This document shows, piece after piece, positions 8,675 to 17,695 of a stretch of 64,000 nt of DNA. The position numbers and the translations under genes were made by a program. Under the pieces are notes generated by a model that ran no database searches, had not been told where the DNA came from, and worked only from the letters and a program-made list of their open reading frames with translations. Each line of letters opens with the position of its first letter. The stretch's first letter is position 1. Location of the stretch: contig NZ_ATWI01000009.1 of assembly GCF_000421165.1 (NCBI RefSeq), positions 186,001 to 250,000 on the forward strand, given 5' to 3'. This DNA is from Marinobacter daepoensis DSM 16072. GTDB lineage: Bacteria > Pseudomonadota > Gammaproteobacteria > Pseudomonadales > Oleiphilaceae.

Positions 8675-9736
8675 ATGTCTGAGAAACCGGCGTCCCGCAA
8701 TAACGGGTCGAACACCTACGATGTGGCTGTACTTGGCGGCGGCAGTTTTGGCACTGCAATGGCAAAAGTGCTGGGTGAGAATGGTCATGCGGTTCACTTC
8801 TGGATGCGAGATGAAGGTCAGGCAGAAGAAATTCGCAGCACTCGCATCAACCACCGTTATATGCCGGGAGTGACCCTGGAGGGTGACATACGGCCCACCA
8901 CAGATCTGGCAGAAGCTGTAGGGAAGGCTGAAATTGTCCTTGTAGCCATTCCATCGAAAGCCTTTCGGGCGGTCATTCGTGAGCACAGTACTGAGTTCTT
9001 TGATGGTCAGATCGTGGTCAGCCTCACCAAAGGCATCGAAGAGCATGGTTTCAAACTGATGAGTGAAATCCTCATCGAAGAGCTTCCCAGGTGCCGCTCC
9101 GGTGTGCTGAGTGGCCCCAACCTGGCGGCAGAGATCGTAAACCGCGAGCTGACCGCCACAGTGATTGCTGCGAAAGACCCGGAAGTGCGGCGTACCGTTC
9201 AGGAGCTGCTGGGCTGCGAATACTTCCGAGTCTATGCCAATGTGGATGTCTATGGTGTCGAGCTTGCCGGCGCGCTTAAAAACATCTACGCCATTGTGGC
9301 TGGCCTGGCCTCCGCGCTGAACATGGGAGAGAACGCCCGGGCCATGCTGATTACCCGTGGTCTGGCGGAAATGAGCAGGTTTGCCGTCAGCCTGGGCGCT
9401 AACCCCATGACATTTATGGGGTTAGCCGGTGTCGGAGACCTGATTGCCACCTGTACGTCCAGTAAAAGCCGGAACTTCAGGGTAGGTTACGCGATTGGCA
9501 AAGGAAAAAAACTGGACGAAGCGGTTCAGGAGCTCGGCCAGGTTGCCGAGGGCATTTATACCCTGAAGCTGGTGCGTGAAAAATCGGAAGCGATTGGCAT
9601 ATACATGCCGCTGGTAAGAGGCCTGTACGAGATCCTTTACGAAGGCGCTTCCATCAATGCGGTAATCAGCAGCCTGATGATGGCCGTGCAGAATTCCGAT
9701 GTAGAGTTCATTCTGCCACGCACCATTGCTCAGTGA
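8675..9736 (+). CDS. gpsA: Glycerol-3-phosphate dehydrogenase [NAD(P)+]
   Basis: A 353-residue enzyme that reduces dihydroxyacetone phosphate to sn-glycerol 3-phosphate for phospholipid synthesis. It has the N-terminal Rossmann motif VLGGGSFGTAMA, SLTKGIEE, the catalytic-lysine block ELAGALKNIYAIVAG and the C-terminal GVGDLIATCTS. The ATG at 8675 follows an AACGGAAAG Shine-Dalgarno; an upstream start at 8603 would overlap the STAS gene and add non-conserved residues. Co-directional with hsbA and sixA, as in pseudomonads and Marinobacter. Confidence 0.95.
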   Translation: MSEKPASRNNGSNTYDVAVLGGGSFGTAMAKVLGENGHAVHFWMRDEGQAEEIRSTRINHRYMPGVTLEGDIRPTTDLAEAVGKAEIVLVAIPSKAFRAVIREHSTEFFDGQIVVSLTKGIEEHGFKLMSEILIEELPRCRSGVLSGPNLAAEIVNRELTATVIAAKDPEVRRTVQELLGCEYFRVYANVDVYGVELAGALKNIYAIVAGLASALNMGENARAMLITRGLAEMSRFAVSLGANPMTFMGLAGVGDLIATCTSSKSRNFRVGYAIGKGKKLDEAVQELGQVAEGIYTLKLVREKSEAIGIYMPLVRGLYEILYEGASINAVISSLMMAVQNSDVEFILPRTIAQ

Positions 9737-9764
9737 GCCGGAGGGTATCCGGAAGGAGATATAT

Positions 9765-10214
9765 GTGCATCTGATAGTTATGCGTCATGGCGAAGCAGGC
9801 TGGCACACGCTGGATCAGGAGCGCGAACTCACCGAAGCCGGTCGGCGGGGTGTGGCGGCCGTAGCAGCGCAGATTGCGGACTCTCCGTGGCGGCCGTCTT
9901 TGATCTGGTCCAGCCCTTACGTCCGGGCCCGTCAGACAGCGGCGATTGTGGCCGAGGTATTAAATTGCCCGGTTGAGGAAAAAGACTTCATCACCCCTGA
10001 TGATGATCCTGGCCGCTGTCTCGACGAACTGCTGAGTAACACGCTCTCGCCACTGATGCTGGTCTCCCATATGCCGTTTGTGGGTGCTCTTTCCACCCTG
10101 ATGGTGGATGGCCATCGCCTGGGCATTCCGTTTATGACCTCTCAGGCAGTGCTGCTGGATATGCCTGTTGTGGGGCCGGGCTGCGCCGACTTGAAAGCAC
10201 AGTTTTTGCCCTGA
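9765..10214 (+). CDS. sixA: Phosphohistidine phosphatase SixA
   Basis: A 149-residue histidine phosphatase with the RHG signature at the N-terminus (VMRHGEAG, catalytic H8) and the second arginine block SSPYVRARQTA plus LLVSHMPFVG with the second catalytic histidine. The start is the GTG at 9765, because AAGGAGAT lies 6 bases before it and the protein then begins exactly as SixA does. SixA removes phosphate from histidine-containing phosphotransfer proteins or PTS components. It follows gpsA by 28 bp. Confidence 0.9.
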   Translation: MHLIVMRHGEAGWHTLDQERELTEAGRRGVAAVAAQIADSPWRPSLIWSSPYVRARQTAAIVAEVLNCPVEEKDFITPDDDPGRCLDELLSNTLSPLMLVSHMPFVGALSTLMVDGHRLGIPFMTSQAVLLDMPVVGPGCADLKAQFLP

Positions 10215-10240
10215 TGTAATTCCCTTGCCAGTCACTTTTG

Positions 10241-11152
10241 ATGCCGACCGATGTTATGCACAGTTTTCCGATTGATTACATAGAGCCGGTCTTCCGGCCG
10301 CCGAGTGAAGCAAAGTCTCTGATTCTTCCGGTGACCAACGGTTGCTCCTGGAATCAGTGCACGTTTTGCGAAATGTACACTCAACCCCAGAAGAAGTTCC
10401 GCGCCCGGAAACCGGACGATATCCGCGCCGATATCAAAAACGCTGCTGAAGCCTTCGGTAACGTCCGCCGGGTGTTTCTGGCCGATGGTGATGCGATGGT
10501 GCTACCCACCAGGCGATTGCTTGAAATCATCGGAGATCTGAAACAGGCTTTTCCCGGGTTGAACCGGGTTTCCAGCTACTGCCTGCCGCGGAATCTCGCA
10601 AAGAAAACCGTGGAAGAGCTTGTCCAGCTTCGAGAAGCCGGGTTGAAAATCCTCTACGTGGGCATGGAGTCGGGTGACGACGAAGTGTTGCGTCGGGTGA
10701 ATAAGGGCGAGACCTGGGAGTCCACCCGTTCGGCGCTGGTGAAGATCCGGGAGGCGGGTCTGGTGAGCTCCGTTATGGTGCTTAATGGCCTGGGAGGCGA
10801 GCATTTGTCCCGGCAGCATGCGATCAACACAGCGTCACTGTGTAACGAAACCCAGCCCGACTACCTGTCAACGCTGGTTGTCAGCTTTCCTCAGGGCGAA
10901 GCGCGTTTCAGAGAAGGATTTGGTGATGACTTTGTCCCTCTGACCCAGCAGGGACTGTTTGAGGAGATACGCCTGTTTCTGGAGCACCTGGAGTTGGAGA
11001 AAACCATTTTTCGCAGTGACCATGCGTCTAACTACCTGGTTCTGAAAGGAACACTGGGCAAAGACAAGGAACGATTGCTCCAGCAGGTCAATATGGCGAT
11101 TACCCAGCCCGGTGCCGTGCCGCTGCGTGAAGAGTGGATGCGCGGGCTTTGA
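10241..11152 (+). CDS. Radical SAM protein
   Basis: A 303-residue radical SAM enzyme. The iron-sulfur ligands are in NGCSWNQCTFCEMYT, a CX4CX2C spacing usual for this COG1032-like subfamily rather than the classic CX3CX2C. Later blocks LADGDAMVL, LYVGMESGDDEVLRRVNKG and LNGLGGEH are HemN/Elp3-like core strands. No B12-binding, TRAM or C-terminal cluster domain is seen. The ATG at 10241 is preferred; an alternative is the ATG at 10256. It is probably co-transcribed with sixA and the DUF1285 gene. Substrate unknown. Confidence 0.85.
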   Translation: MPTDVMHSFPIDYIEPVFRPPSEAKSLILPVTNGCSWNQCTFCEMYTQPQKKFRARKPDDIRADIKNAAEAFGNVRRVFLADGDAMVLPTRRLLEIIGDLKQAFPGLNRVSSYCLPRNLAKKTVEELVQLREAGLKILYVGMESGDDEVLRRVNKGETWESTRSALVKIREAGLVSSVMVLNGLGGEHLSRQHAINTASLCNETQPDYLSTLVVSFPQGEARFREGFGDDFVPLTQQGLFEEIRLFLEHLELEKTIFRSDHASNYLVLKGTLGKDKERLLQQVNMAITQPGAVPLREEWMRGL

Positions 11153-11168
11153 AGCTCCGGAGGTAGAT

Positions 11169-11726
11169 ATGAGCCGTACTCCCGACGATCTTGCCGGTTC
11201 GCTGGCTGCCAGCCAGAAAGAGCTGCCACCACTTGATGATTGGCATCCGGAGCTTTCCGGTGACATGGACCTTGTGATCACCCGCGATGGTCGCTGGCTT
11301 TTTAAAGGCGAGCCGATTGCCCGGGAAGCCACCGTCAGGCTGTTTTCAACCATTCTCCGGCGCGAGGAAGACCGTCACTATTATCTGGTAACGCCGGTTG
11401 AGAAATGGCGGATTCAGGTAGACGACACGCCCCTGCTGGCCCATGGCCTGGAAGTCTGCGGCAGCGAAACTCCGGTCATTACACTGAATACCAATATGGG
11501 TGAGAGGCTTGAAGTTGGTGAAGCCCACCCGCTACAGGTCGGTGTTTATCAGGACACTGGTGAGCCAAGGCCCGTTGTTCTGGTTCGCCACGGAGTCGAA
11601 GCCCGTTTGACGACCTCGGCTTTTTACGATCTGGCTGCTCTGGCTGAAGAGCGTAGCGCCAATGGCAAACCGGTATTTGGTGTAATGAGTCACGGAAAAT
11701 TCTGGGAAATCGGGCAGGGCGGTTGA
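11169..11726 (+). CDS. DUF1285 domain-containing protein
   Basis: A 185-residue protein whose body (LVITRDGRWLFKGEPI, YYLVTPVEKWRIQVDD) matches DUF1285, a two-domain beta-rich family of unknown function found in proteobacteria. The ATG at 11169 has a GGAGG Shine-Dalgarno at 11158-11163. It begins 16 bp after the radical SAM stop, so the two are likely one transcript. No signal peptide or membrane segment is visible, so it should be cytoplasmic. Confidence 0.8.
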   Translation: MSRTPDDLAGSLAASQKELPPLDDWHPELSGDMDLVITRDGRWLFKGEPIAREATVRLFSTILRREEDRHYYLVTPVEKWRIQVDDTPLLAHGLEVCGSETPVITLNTNMGERLEVGEAHPLQVGVYQDTGEPRPVVLVRHGVEARLTTSAFYDLAALAEERSANGKPVFGVMSHGKFWEIGQGG

Positions 11727-11817
11727 AAAGCCTCGGGGTACCCCAATGAATGAGGTAGAAAACGCAGTCTGTCACTTGTTAAACTGTATTTTCTGACTTG
11801 TTATCGAGCCTGGCTCT

Positions 11818-11841
11818 CTAACGAGGCCCGGTGGTCGTTAG
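11818..11841. promoter_or_regulatory. Inverted repeat in the gap before the FKBP gene
   Basis: CTAACGA at 11818-11824 is matched by TCGTTAG at 11835-11841, a 7-bp inverted repeat with a 10-bp spacer. It lies in the 200-bp gap between DUF1285 and the FKBP gene. A TACAAT box at 11885-11890 downstream could serve as a -10. No T-run follows, so an operator is as likely as a weak terminator. Confidence 0.3.
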
Positions 11842-11927
11842 TCCCTCTGTGCAGTCTGGCTGTTCATGATCACTTTCGATTGCCTACAATCCAAATACAC
11901 AGTCATTGCGACACGCAAGGAGATCAC

Positions 11928-12389
11928 ATGGCCCAACCTCGTGTTGTCACCATCCACTACACGCTCACTAACGACCAGGGAGAGCAGCTCGATTCCTCCC
12001 GCGAAGAAGGCCGTGAGCCGCTGTCTTACCTGGAAGGTGCACAGAACATCATCGGCGGACTGGAAAGTGCGCTGACCGAGAAGAGCGCTGGCGATCAGTT
12101 GAAAGTTTCCGTAGAGCCGGCTGAAGGCTACGGTGAAGTGAACGAAGAGCTCATTCAGCCGGTTCCTCGCTCTGCGTTTGAAGGCGTAGACACCATTGAA
12201 CCGGGTATGCAGTTCCAGGCCCAGACTCCGGGCGGCCCTCAGGTGGTCCGTGTGGTTGAAGTGGCTGACGAGACTGTTACCATTGATGCCAACCACCCGC
12301 TGGCTGGCCAGACTCTGCACTTCGACGTTGAAGTGGTAGAGGCGCGTGATGCAACCGACGAAGAGCAAGAGCACGGCCACGTGCACTAA
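11928..12389 (+). CDS. FKBP-type peptidyl-prolyl isomerase, SlyD-like
   Basis: A 153-residue isomerase of the SlyD/FkpB group. The N-terminus VVTIHYTLTNDQGEQLDSS, the PLSYLEG block and the insert-in-flap region with YGEVNEELIQPVPRSAF and VDANHPLAGQTLHFDV-like strand (IDANHPLAGQTLHFDVEV) are all typical. A short acidic, histidine-containing tail (EEQEHGHVH) replaces the long metal-binding tail of E. coli SlyD. The ATG at 11928 follows AAGGAGAT. It catalyses proline cis-trans isomerisation and may act as a folding helper. A strong terminator follows. Confidence 0.9.
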   Translation: MAQPRVVTIHYTLTNDQGEQLDSSREEGREPLSYLEGAQNIIGGLESALTEKSAGDQLKVSVEPAEGYGEVNEELIQPVPRSAFEGVDTIEPGMQFQAQTPGGPQVVRVVEVADETVTIDANHPLAGQTLHFDVEVVEARDATDEEQEHGHVH

Positions 12390-12407
12390 GCTGTCGATTC
12401 GGTAGAC

Positions 12408-12434
12408 AAAAAAGCGGCCTGGGGCCGCTTTTTT
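12408..12434. terminator. Rho-independent terminator after the FKBP gene
   Basis: GCGGCC at 12414-12419 pairs with GGCCGC at 12423-12428 around a 3-base loop, followed by six T and preceded by six A. The symmetry lets it work in both directions between the FKBP gene and the convergent gene that ends at 12468. Confidence 0.92.
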
Positions 12435-12467
12435 GCGTTACGACGACTCAACTCACACCGGTCCCCG

Positions 12468-12992
12468 CTAATCCCTTTCGCCAACCGGAATCATAATGTG
12501 GGCATAAGGAGTATCCTTCCACATTGCATAGGGGCCGCCCGCGTGAGGATCATCGGTGATCCCTTCCAGCATCGCTCTGGGCACGATGAGCATGAGGTGA
12601 GGGCCTTCTTTGATATAGTCATCGGCGTTCATATGATCTGCATGATAGGGGTCTGAATTGCTGACCCCGCCATCCCCTTTGAGCATATAAGAAATCCCTA
12701 TTTTCGTTGCCTCATACGGCGCCTTGCTGCCCATCGCCTGCAGCATGGTCATCCATGTGGAATCATTGCAGATCGGGGAGTTGTCTCCCGGCAAGGTCTC
12801 TGGCATGCAGACCCAGCCATTCGTCCCTTCTGCAAGAACCTTTCCCTGATACATAACGGTTGCCTGAGCGCTTACCATCGATGGTGCTGCAGAGCGGGCC
12901 TGATCGATCAAAGCCTGATGGTTATCAGCCATCACCAGCGAGGTAGAAAGCGACAGGGCGCAGGTGAGAAAAAGTTTGGAAGAAATGCTCAT
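12468..12992 (-). CDS. Exported protein of unknown function
   Basis: A 174-residue protein with a clear Sec signal peptide (MSISSKLFLTCALSLSTSL, cleavage likely after VMA). The ATG at 12992 has a GGAGGGG Shine-Dalgarno; the frame extends upstream but without support. The mature part contains GNG-type turns, two cysteines (WVCMPE and PICNDSTW) that may form a disulfide, and a C-terminus rich in H, D and P (SDPYHADHMNADDY, TDDPHAGGPYAMWKD). I do not recognise a named family. It stands alone, convergent with the FKBP gene, with about 200 bp upstream that hold its promoter and the ETF-QO terminator. Confidence 0.7.
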   Translation of the reverse strand: MSISSKLFLTCALSLSTSLVMADNHQALIDQARSAAPSMVSAQATVMYQGKVLAEGTNGWVCMPETLPGDNSPICNDSTWMTMLQAMGSKAPYEATKIGISYMLKGDGGVSNSDPYHADHMNADDYIKEGPHLMLIVPRAMLEGITDDPHAGGPYAMWKDTPYAHIMIPVGERD

Positions 12993-13155
12993 AACCCCTC
13001 CCTTCACTTCTCTTGGGTACTGAAAAAGGAGGTTGGATACAGCAATAACCAACCGGTCTTGCACAAGAGTAAGTATAGTTCTGCTGCTGTTTTTCAGTCA
13101 GGTATCTGTTAGACAGAAAAGGGGCTTTCGCTGAATACATATTCGCGGACAGAAC

Positions 13156-13183
13156 AAAAAAAGCCCCTCAAGAGAGGGGCTTT
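13156..13183 (-). terminator. Rho-independent terminator of ETF-QO
   Basis: A 10-bp perfect stem, 13160-13169 with 13174-13183 and a 4-base loop. Read on the minus strand it ends in a run of seven T. It lies 15 bp past the stop of the ETF-quinone oxidoreductase gene. Confidence 0.92.
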
Positions 13184-13197
13184 CAATCGGCAGATTG

Positions 13198-14850
13198 TTA
13201 CATGTTCGGGTAGTTCGGGCCACCGCCGCCTTCCGGCGTTACCCAGGTGATGTTCTGTGCAGGGTCCTTGATGTCGCAGGTCTTGCAGTGAACACAGTTC
13301 TGGGCGTTGATCTGGAACTTCTTGCCGCTGCCGTCGTCCTTCTCAACCACCTCGTACACGCCTGCAGGGCAGTAGCGCTGGGCCGGCTCGTCGTATTTTG
13401 GCAGGTTGTCCTTGAGCGGAATATCCGGGTCCGTCAGCTTCAGGTGAACCGGCTGGTCTTCCTCATGGTTGGTGTTAGAGATGAACACCGAGGACAGGCG
13501 GTCAAAGGTCAGCTTGTTATCCGGCTTCGGATAATTGATCTTTTTGCACTCAGACGCCGGCTTCAGTGTTGCGTGGTCTGGCGTGGTATCGTGGAAGGTC
13601 ATCGGCAGGCTGCCGCGCAGGATGTTCTGCTCGAAGAACGCGATGGCGCCGCCCACAATGTTGCCAAACTTGTGCATAGCCGGGCCGAAGTTGCGCTCGG
13701 CGTAGAGTTCCTTGTACAGCCAGCTGTCTTCGAAGCGCTGCTGGAAGCTGGTGATTTCCTCACCGGCTTTGCCTTCTTTCAGGGCTTCAAACACGGCCTC
13801 GGCACCCAACAGGCCAGATTTCATGGCGGTGTGGGAGCCTTTGATCTTGGAGCTGTTCAGGGTTCCGGCATCACAGCCCAGCAGCAAACCACCCGGGAAG
13901 CTCATCTTCGGCAGGGCATTGTAGCCACCTTTCGCAATGGCGCGGGCGCCGTAGGCAACACGCTTGCCGCCCTCCAGGTATTTCTTGACCTCAGGGTGAT
14001 GTTTGAGGCGCTGGAATTCCTCGAACGGGCTCAGGTGCGGGTTGCTGTAAGAAAGGTCGGTGATCAGACCAACATACACCTGGCCATTTTCAAGGTGATA
14101 CAGGAACGAACCGCCGGTGGAGCCGGACTCGTTCAGTGGCCAGCCAGTGGTATGAACAACAAGGCCGGGCTCATGTTTGGCCGGGTCGATATCCCAAAGT
14201 TCTTTGATACCGATACCGTAGTGCTGGGGGTCTTTGCCTTCGTCCAGTTTGAAATCGTTGATCAGACGCTTGCCCAGGTGGCCGCGACAGCCTTCGGTAA
14301 ACAGAGTGTACTTGGCGCGCAGCTCCATGCCGGGCATGTAGCCGTCTTTTTCGGAGCCGTCACGGGCCACGCCCATGTCTCCGGTGATGATGCCCTTAAC
14401 CTGGCCATCCTCAATAATGGTCTCGGACGCTGCAAAGCCCGGATAGACCTCGACACCCAGTTGCTCGGCCTGCTCAGCCAGCCAGCGGCAGAGGTTGCCC
14501 AGGCTGATGATGTAGTTGCCGTGGTTATGCATATTCTTGGGCACGAAGGCGTTGGGCACCTTGGTGGCTTTTTCCTGGTTCTTGAGCAGGAAAATATCGT
14601 CCCGGGTAACCGGGGTGTTCAGCGGGGCACCTTTCTCTTTCCAGTCCGGGAAGAGTTCGTTAAGGGCTGTGGGCTCGAATACGGTACCGGCGAGGATGTG
14701 CGCACCGATCTCGGAACCTTTTTCAACTACACAAACGGTCAGTTCTTCGCCGGCTTCCTGCGCCAGTTGCATGACGCGGCAGGCTGCCGACAGGCCCGCA
14801 GGGCCGCCGCCGACGATCAGAACATCAAATTCCATCGATTCGCGTTCCAC
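13198..14850 (-). CDS. Electron-transferring-flavoprotein dehydrogenase (ETF-quinone oxidoreductase)
   Basis: A 550-residue enzyme that passes electrons from reduced ETF to the ubiquinone pool, linking acyl-CoA and other flavin dehydrogenases to respiration. FAD motif GGGPAG sits at residues 14-19; the 4Fe-4S ligands include YCPAGVYE and the CVHCKTC cluster starting at C519 near the C-terminus. Length fits the family. The GTG at 14850 has a GAGGAG Shine-Dalgarno. It is divergent from etfBA across a 319-bp region with a perfect palindrome, so its expression is probably tied to that of its electron donor. Confidence 0.95.
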   Translation of the reverse strand: MERESMEFDVLIVGGGPAGLSAACRVMQLAQEAGEELTVCVVEKGSEIGAHILAGTVFEPTALNELFPDWKEKGAPLNTPVTRDDIFLLKNQEKATKVPNAFVPKNMHNHGNYIISLGNLCRWLAEQAEQLGVEVYPGFAASETIIEDGQVKGIITGDMGVARDGSEKDGYMPGMELRAKYTLFTEGCRGHLGKRLINDFKLDEGKDPQHYGIGIKELWDIDPAKHEPGLVVHTTGWPLNESGSTGGSFLYHLENGQVYVGLITDLSYSNPHLSPFEEFQRLKHHPEVKKYLEGGKRVAYGARAIAKGGYNALPKMSFPGGLLLGCDAGTLNSSKIKGSHTAMKSGLLGAEAVFEALKEGKAGEEITSFQQRFEDSWLYKELYAERNFGPAMHKFGNIVGGAIAFFEQNILRGSLPMTFHDTTPDHATLKPASECKKINYPKPDNKLTFDRLSSVFISNTNHEEDQPVHLKLTDPDIPLKDNLPKYDEPAQRYCPAGVYEVVEKDDGSGKKFQINAQNCVHCKTCDIKDPAQNITWVTPEGGGGPNYPNM

Positions 14851-14997
14851 GTTGGTCTCCTCAAACAGCTTTTAATGGATATTGTTTGCCCGCAGGCCCT
14901 CATCAGGGGCGCCATCATACCGGTAAAAATGCGTATAGACGACAGCCCGAAGCCGCTAATTACGGCTCTTTGTCCCAAAAGGATAACGCATTTGTAG

Positions 14998-15021
14998 TTT
15001 CAAACAAACGTTTGTTTGAAA
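14998..15021. promoter_or_regulatory. Perfect 24-bp palindrome between ETF-QO and etfBA (PsrA-like operator)
   Basis: The 24 bases are exactly their own reverse complement; the centre is between 15009 and 15010. The core contains two overlapping copies of CAAAC-N4-GTTTG, the form reported for PsrA, a TetR-family fatty-acid-responsive regulator of Pseudomonas. It lies in the 319-bp divergent gap (14851-15169), 147 bp from the ETF-QO start and 148 bp from the etfB start, an ideal place to control both. Identification of the regulator is inference. Confidence 0.7.
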
Positions 15022-15169
15022 TCTGCACTAACCTTTGGCATTGTACGTATACACCGAAATATCGTGTGTTTTGAGTCGATTTTTAGTATCGTCTCATTGT
15101 CAGGTCGGGTCAACCCGGTCCTTTGACTGTGAAGACTCATTAAACCCATCGTAGAAGAACGAGGAATCT

Positions 15170-15919
15170 ATGAAGGTTCTGGTCGCTGTAAAACGAGTTA
15201 TCGACTACAACGTGAAGGTGCGCGTCAAGCCGGACAACACCGGTGTTGACCTCGCCAACGTCAAGATGGCAATGAACCCGTTCTGCGAAATCGCAGTTGA
15301 AGAAGCGGTTCGTCTGAAAGAGAAGGGCGTTGCCAGTGAAATCGTGGTTGTCTCCATTGGCCCGAAGGCCGCTCAGGAGCAAATCCGTACCGCTCTGGCC
15401 CTGGGTGCTGACCGTGGTATCCACATTGAGACTGACGAAGAAGTTCAGTCCCTCGAAGCGGCCAAGCTGCTGAAGGCTGTTGTTGAGAAAGAAGAGCCGA
15501 AGCTGGTTATTCTTGGCAAGCAGTCCATCGATTCCGACAACAACCAGACTGGCCAGATGCTGGCTGCTCTGACTGGCATGGGCCAGGGCACCTTCGCCTC
15601 TGAAGTGGTTGTTGATGGTGACAAGGTTAACGTAACCCGCGAAGTAGACGGCGGTCTGATGACTGTTGCTCTGAACCTGCCGGCGGTTGTTACCACAGAC
15701 CTGCGTCTGAACGAGCCGCGCTACGCTTCTCTGCCGAACATCATGAAAGCCAAGAAAAAGCCGCTGGACTCCGTGTCTCCGGCCGATCTGGGCGTTGACG
15801 TTGCCGCACGCCTGTCCACCCTGAAGGTCGAAGCCCCGGCTGCACGCCAGGCTGGTATCAAGGTGGCTGACGTAGCTGAGCTGGTGGATAAACTGAAGAA
15901 CGAAGCGAAGGTGATCTAA
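15170..15919 (+). CDS. etfB: Electron transfer flavoprotein subunit beta
   Basis: A 249-residue ETF beta subunit. It starts [20 protein letters not shown], as in the family, and carries the [20 protein letters not shown] recognition-loop region near residue 180 and a C-terminal helix. With EtfA it forms the FAD/AMP heterodimer that collects electrons from acyl-CoA dehydrogenases. GAGGAAT precedes the ATG. The stop is immediately followed by the etfA ATG. Confidence 0.96.
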   Translation: MKVLVAVKRVIDYNVKVRVKPDNTGVDLANVKMAMNPFCEIAVEEAVRLKEKGVASEIVVVSIGPKAAQEQIRTALALGADRGIHIETDEEVQSLEAAKLLKAVVEKEEPKLVILGKQSIDSDNNQTGQMLAALTGMGQGTFASEVVVDGDKVNVTREVDGGLMTVALNLPAVVTTDLRLNEPRYASLPNIMKAKKKPLDSVSPADLGVDVAARLSTLKVEAPAARQAGIKVADVAELVDKLKNEAKVI

Positions 15920-16867
15920 ATGAGCATCCTGGTAATTGCTGAACACGACAACAGCAGCCTGAAACAGGCTACTCTGAACGTTGTAGCGGCTGCCAAGGCC
16001 ATCGGTGGCGACATCGACGTGCTGGTTGCCGGTGAGAACGTAGGCGCCGTCGCTGAAGCCGCTGCCAAGGCAGAAGGCGTGAACAAGGTACTGGTTGCCG
16101 ACAACGCCGCTTACGGTCACTTCCTGGCAGAAAACCTGTCTGAGCTGGTTGCTGAAGTAGGCAAGGGTTACAGCCATATCCTGACCTCTGCCGGCACCAC
16201 GGGTAAAGACTTCATGCCGCGTGTTGCTGCGCTGCTGGACGTTGCCCAGGTTTCTGACATTATCCGCGTTGAATCTGAAGACACCTTCGTGCGTCCGATC
16301 TACGCAGGTAACGCCATTGCGACCGTTAAGGCAAACGACAGCATCAAGGTAGTCACGGTTCGCCCGACAGGCTTCGATCCGGTGGCTGCTGAAGGTGGTT
16401 CTGCTTCTGCTTCTGTAGAACAGCTGGACGTGGTTAAAGACGCCGGCCTGTCTTCCTTCGTTGGGGAAGAAAAAGCCCAGTCTGACCGTCCGGACCTGGC
16501 TTCTGCCGGTATCGTTATTTCAGGTGGTCGCGGCATGCAGAACGGCGACAACTTCAAAATGCTGGAGCAGGTTGCCGACCTGATGGGCGCTGCAGTTGGC
16601 GCTTCCCGTGCTGCCGTTGATGCCGGCTTTGTACCGAACGACATGCAGGTTGGTCAGACCGGTAAGATCGTTGCTCCGCAGCTGTACGTTGCGGTTGGTA
16701 TCTCCGGTGCCATCCAGCACCTGGCGGGCATGTCTGATTCCAAGGTGATCGTTGCGATCAACAAGGACGAAGAAGCCCCGATCTTCCAGGTGGCCGACTA
16801 CGGACTGGTTGCAGACCTGTTCGAAGCGGTACCGCAGCTGGAAGAGGAACTGAAGAAAGTTCTGTAA
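15920..16867 (+). CDS. etfA: Electron transfer flavoprotein subunit alpha
   Basis: A 315-residue ETF alpha subunit. The N-terminal domain begins [15 protein letters not shown]; the C-terminal FAD-binding domain shows [40 protein letters not shown] and [12 protein letters not shown]. It starts at the base after the etfB stop. The protein delivers electrons to the ETF-QO encoded divergently. A hairpin terminator follows. Confidence 0.96.
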   Translation: MSILVIAEHDNSSLKQATLNVVAAAKAIGGDIDVLVAGENVGAVAEAAAKAEGVNKVLVADNAAYGHFLAENLSELVAEVGKGYSHILTSAGTTGKDFMPRVAALLDVAQVSDIIRVESEDTFVRPIYAGNAIATVKANDSIKVVTVRPTGFDPVAAEGGSASASVEQLDVVKDAGLSSFVGEEKAQSDRPDLASAGIVISGGRGMQNGDNFKMLEQVADLMGAAVGASRAAVDAGFVPNDMQVGQTGKIVAPQLYVAVGISGAIQHLAGMSDSKVIVAINKDEEAPIFQVADYGLVADLFEAVPQLEEELKKVL

Positions 16868-16891
16868 CTTTCGGATGTTCTCTGCGAAGAA

Positions 16892-16919
16892 GGCGCCTCA
16901 GGGCGCTTTCTTTGTTTTT
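16892..16919 (+). terminator. Rho-independent terminator of etfBA
   Basis: GCGCC at 16893-16897 pairs with GGCGC at 16902-16906, followed by a T-rich tract (TTTCTTTGTTTTT). It overlaps the last codons of the convergent small gene that ends at 16898. Confidence 0.8.
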
Positions 16920-17353
16920 GAGACCATGCGTTTCTCAGCTTTGCTGATGATCAGGGTGTCGGCGAGGATATGAAGCGCCCGGTTGGTGGTCCTGACCGCC
17001 TTATAAACCTGCTCACTTTTCTGCTGGTGGGACTCCTGAACGCGGCGGGCACTGTCCCGGAACCCGTCATCCCGCGAAAACAGATCGATCAGGCCGAACG
17101 TGGTATTGGCGATGGCCCTGTGAACCTTTTCAACCGCCGTTGCTCCCCCGGCAACTGTATCTTCCAGAAGCCTGGCCCGGTTGCGCACTTCCAATAGATC
17201 CATACGGCTTTTCTGGATGGCACTCAGAGCACCGATCCGGTGGGCGTTCAGTATCCTCAGGTTGCGCCGATTGTGGCTGGCGACCTGTGCGGCAGCCGTC
17301 AGGAGCCCGGCGGTGGCCAGCAACCCCAAAGCGGCGAATGTCAGTGCAGGCAT
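16898..17353 (-). CDS. Small membrane-anchored coiled-coil protein, unknown function
   Basis: A 151-residue protein. Residues 3-25 (ALTFAALGLLATAGLLTAAA) form one membrane helix; the rest is helical and charged with heptad-like spacing (KSRMDLLEVRNRARLLEDTV, HQQKSEQVYKAVRTTNRAL), ending in a lysine-rich tail. GGAG precedes the ATG. It follows the other small membrane protein by 12 bp, so the pair forms a two-gene unit. No family recognised. Confidence 0.65.
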   Translation of the reverse strand: MPALTFAALGLLATAGLLTAAAQVASHNRRNLRILNAHRIGALSAIQKSRMDLLEVRNRARLLEDTVAGGATAVEKVHRAIANTTFGLIDLFSRDDGFRDSARRVQESHQQKSEQVYKAVRTTNRALHILADTLIISKAEKRMVSKTKKAP

Positions 17354-17365
17354 CCCAGGCTCCGG

Positions 17366-17695
17366 TCAGCGATACTCAATGTGCATATCAACGTCAATCT
17401 CCCGCTCCTCCAGTTCTCGCTCCAGTTCCTTCATGACCTCCTGATACACCATCTTTCGGGCCATAACGGGGAGCCGGTCTGCCAGCACCCGGCCGGTGCG
17501 AGATTCCCGTTTCGCCAGGGCAATCGGGTCCCGGACCCGCAACGTAAGAATCAGTTCCGGATCGCGGGCCGTTTCGCTGATATTCTCGCTCTCCAGCATC
17601 CGGCCGATCATCCGGCGCTGCTCAATTACCTGCCAGAACAGCAGGGCGGCGCATGCCAACAGCATCAGGCTGGTCAAGGTTAAAAAAATCGTCAA
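17366..17695 (-). CDS. Small single-span membrane protein, unknown function
   Basis: A 109-residue protein if begun at the TTG at 17695, which has an excellent AAGGAGGAG Shine-Dalgarno 6 bases upstream; a longer frame to 17797 lacks one. Residues 2-22 (TIFLTLTSLMLLACAALLFW) make a membrane helix; a cytoplasmic part with many E and R follows (VYQEVMKELERELEEREIDV), probably coiled coil. It pairs with the gene at 16898. No recognised family. Confidence 0.65.
   Translation of the reverse strand: MTIFLTLTSLMLLACAALLFWQVIEQRRMIGRMLESENISETARDPELILTLRVRDPIALAKRESRTGRVLADRLPVMARKMVYQEVMKELERELEEREIDVDMHIEYR

Noticed and set aside
13195..14997. 600-residue open frame on the plus strand
   Set aside because: Exact antisense of ETF-quinone oxidoreductase, whose minus-strand frame has full family motifs. 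The plus frame shows no recognisable domain.
15140..16177. 345-residue open frame on the minus strand
   Set aside because: Antisense of etfB and etfA; low-complexity, no domain, a result of strong codon bias in the real genes.
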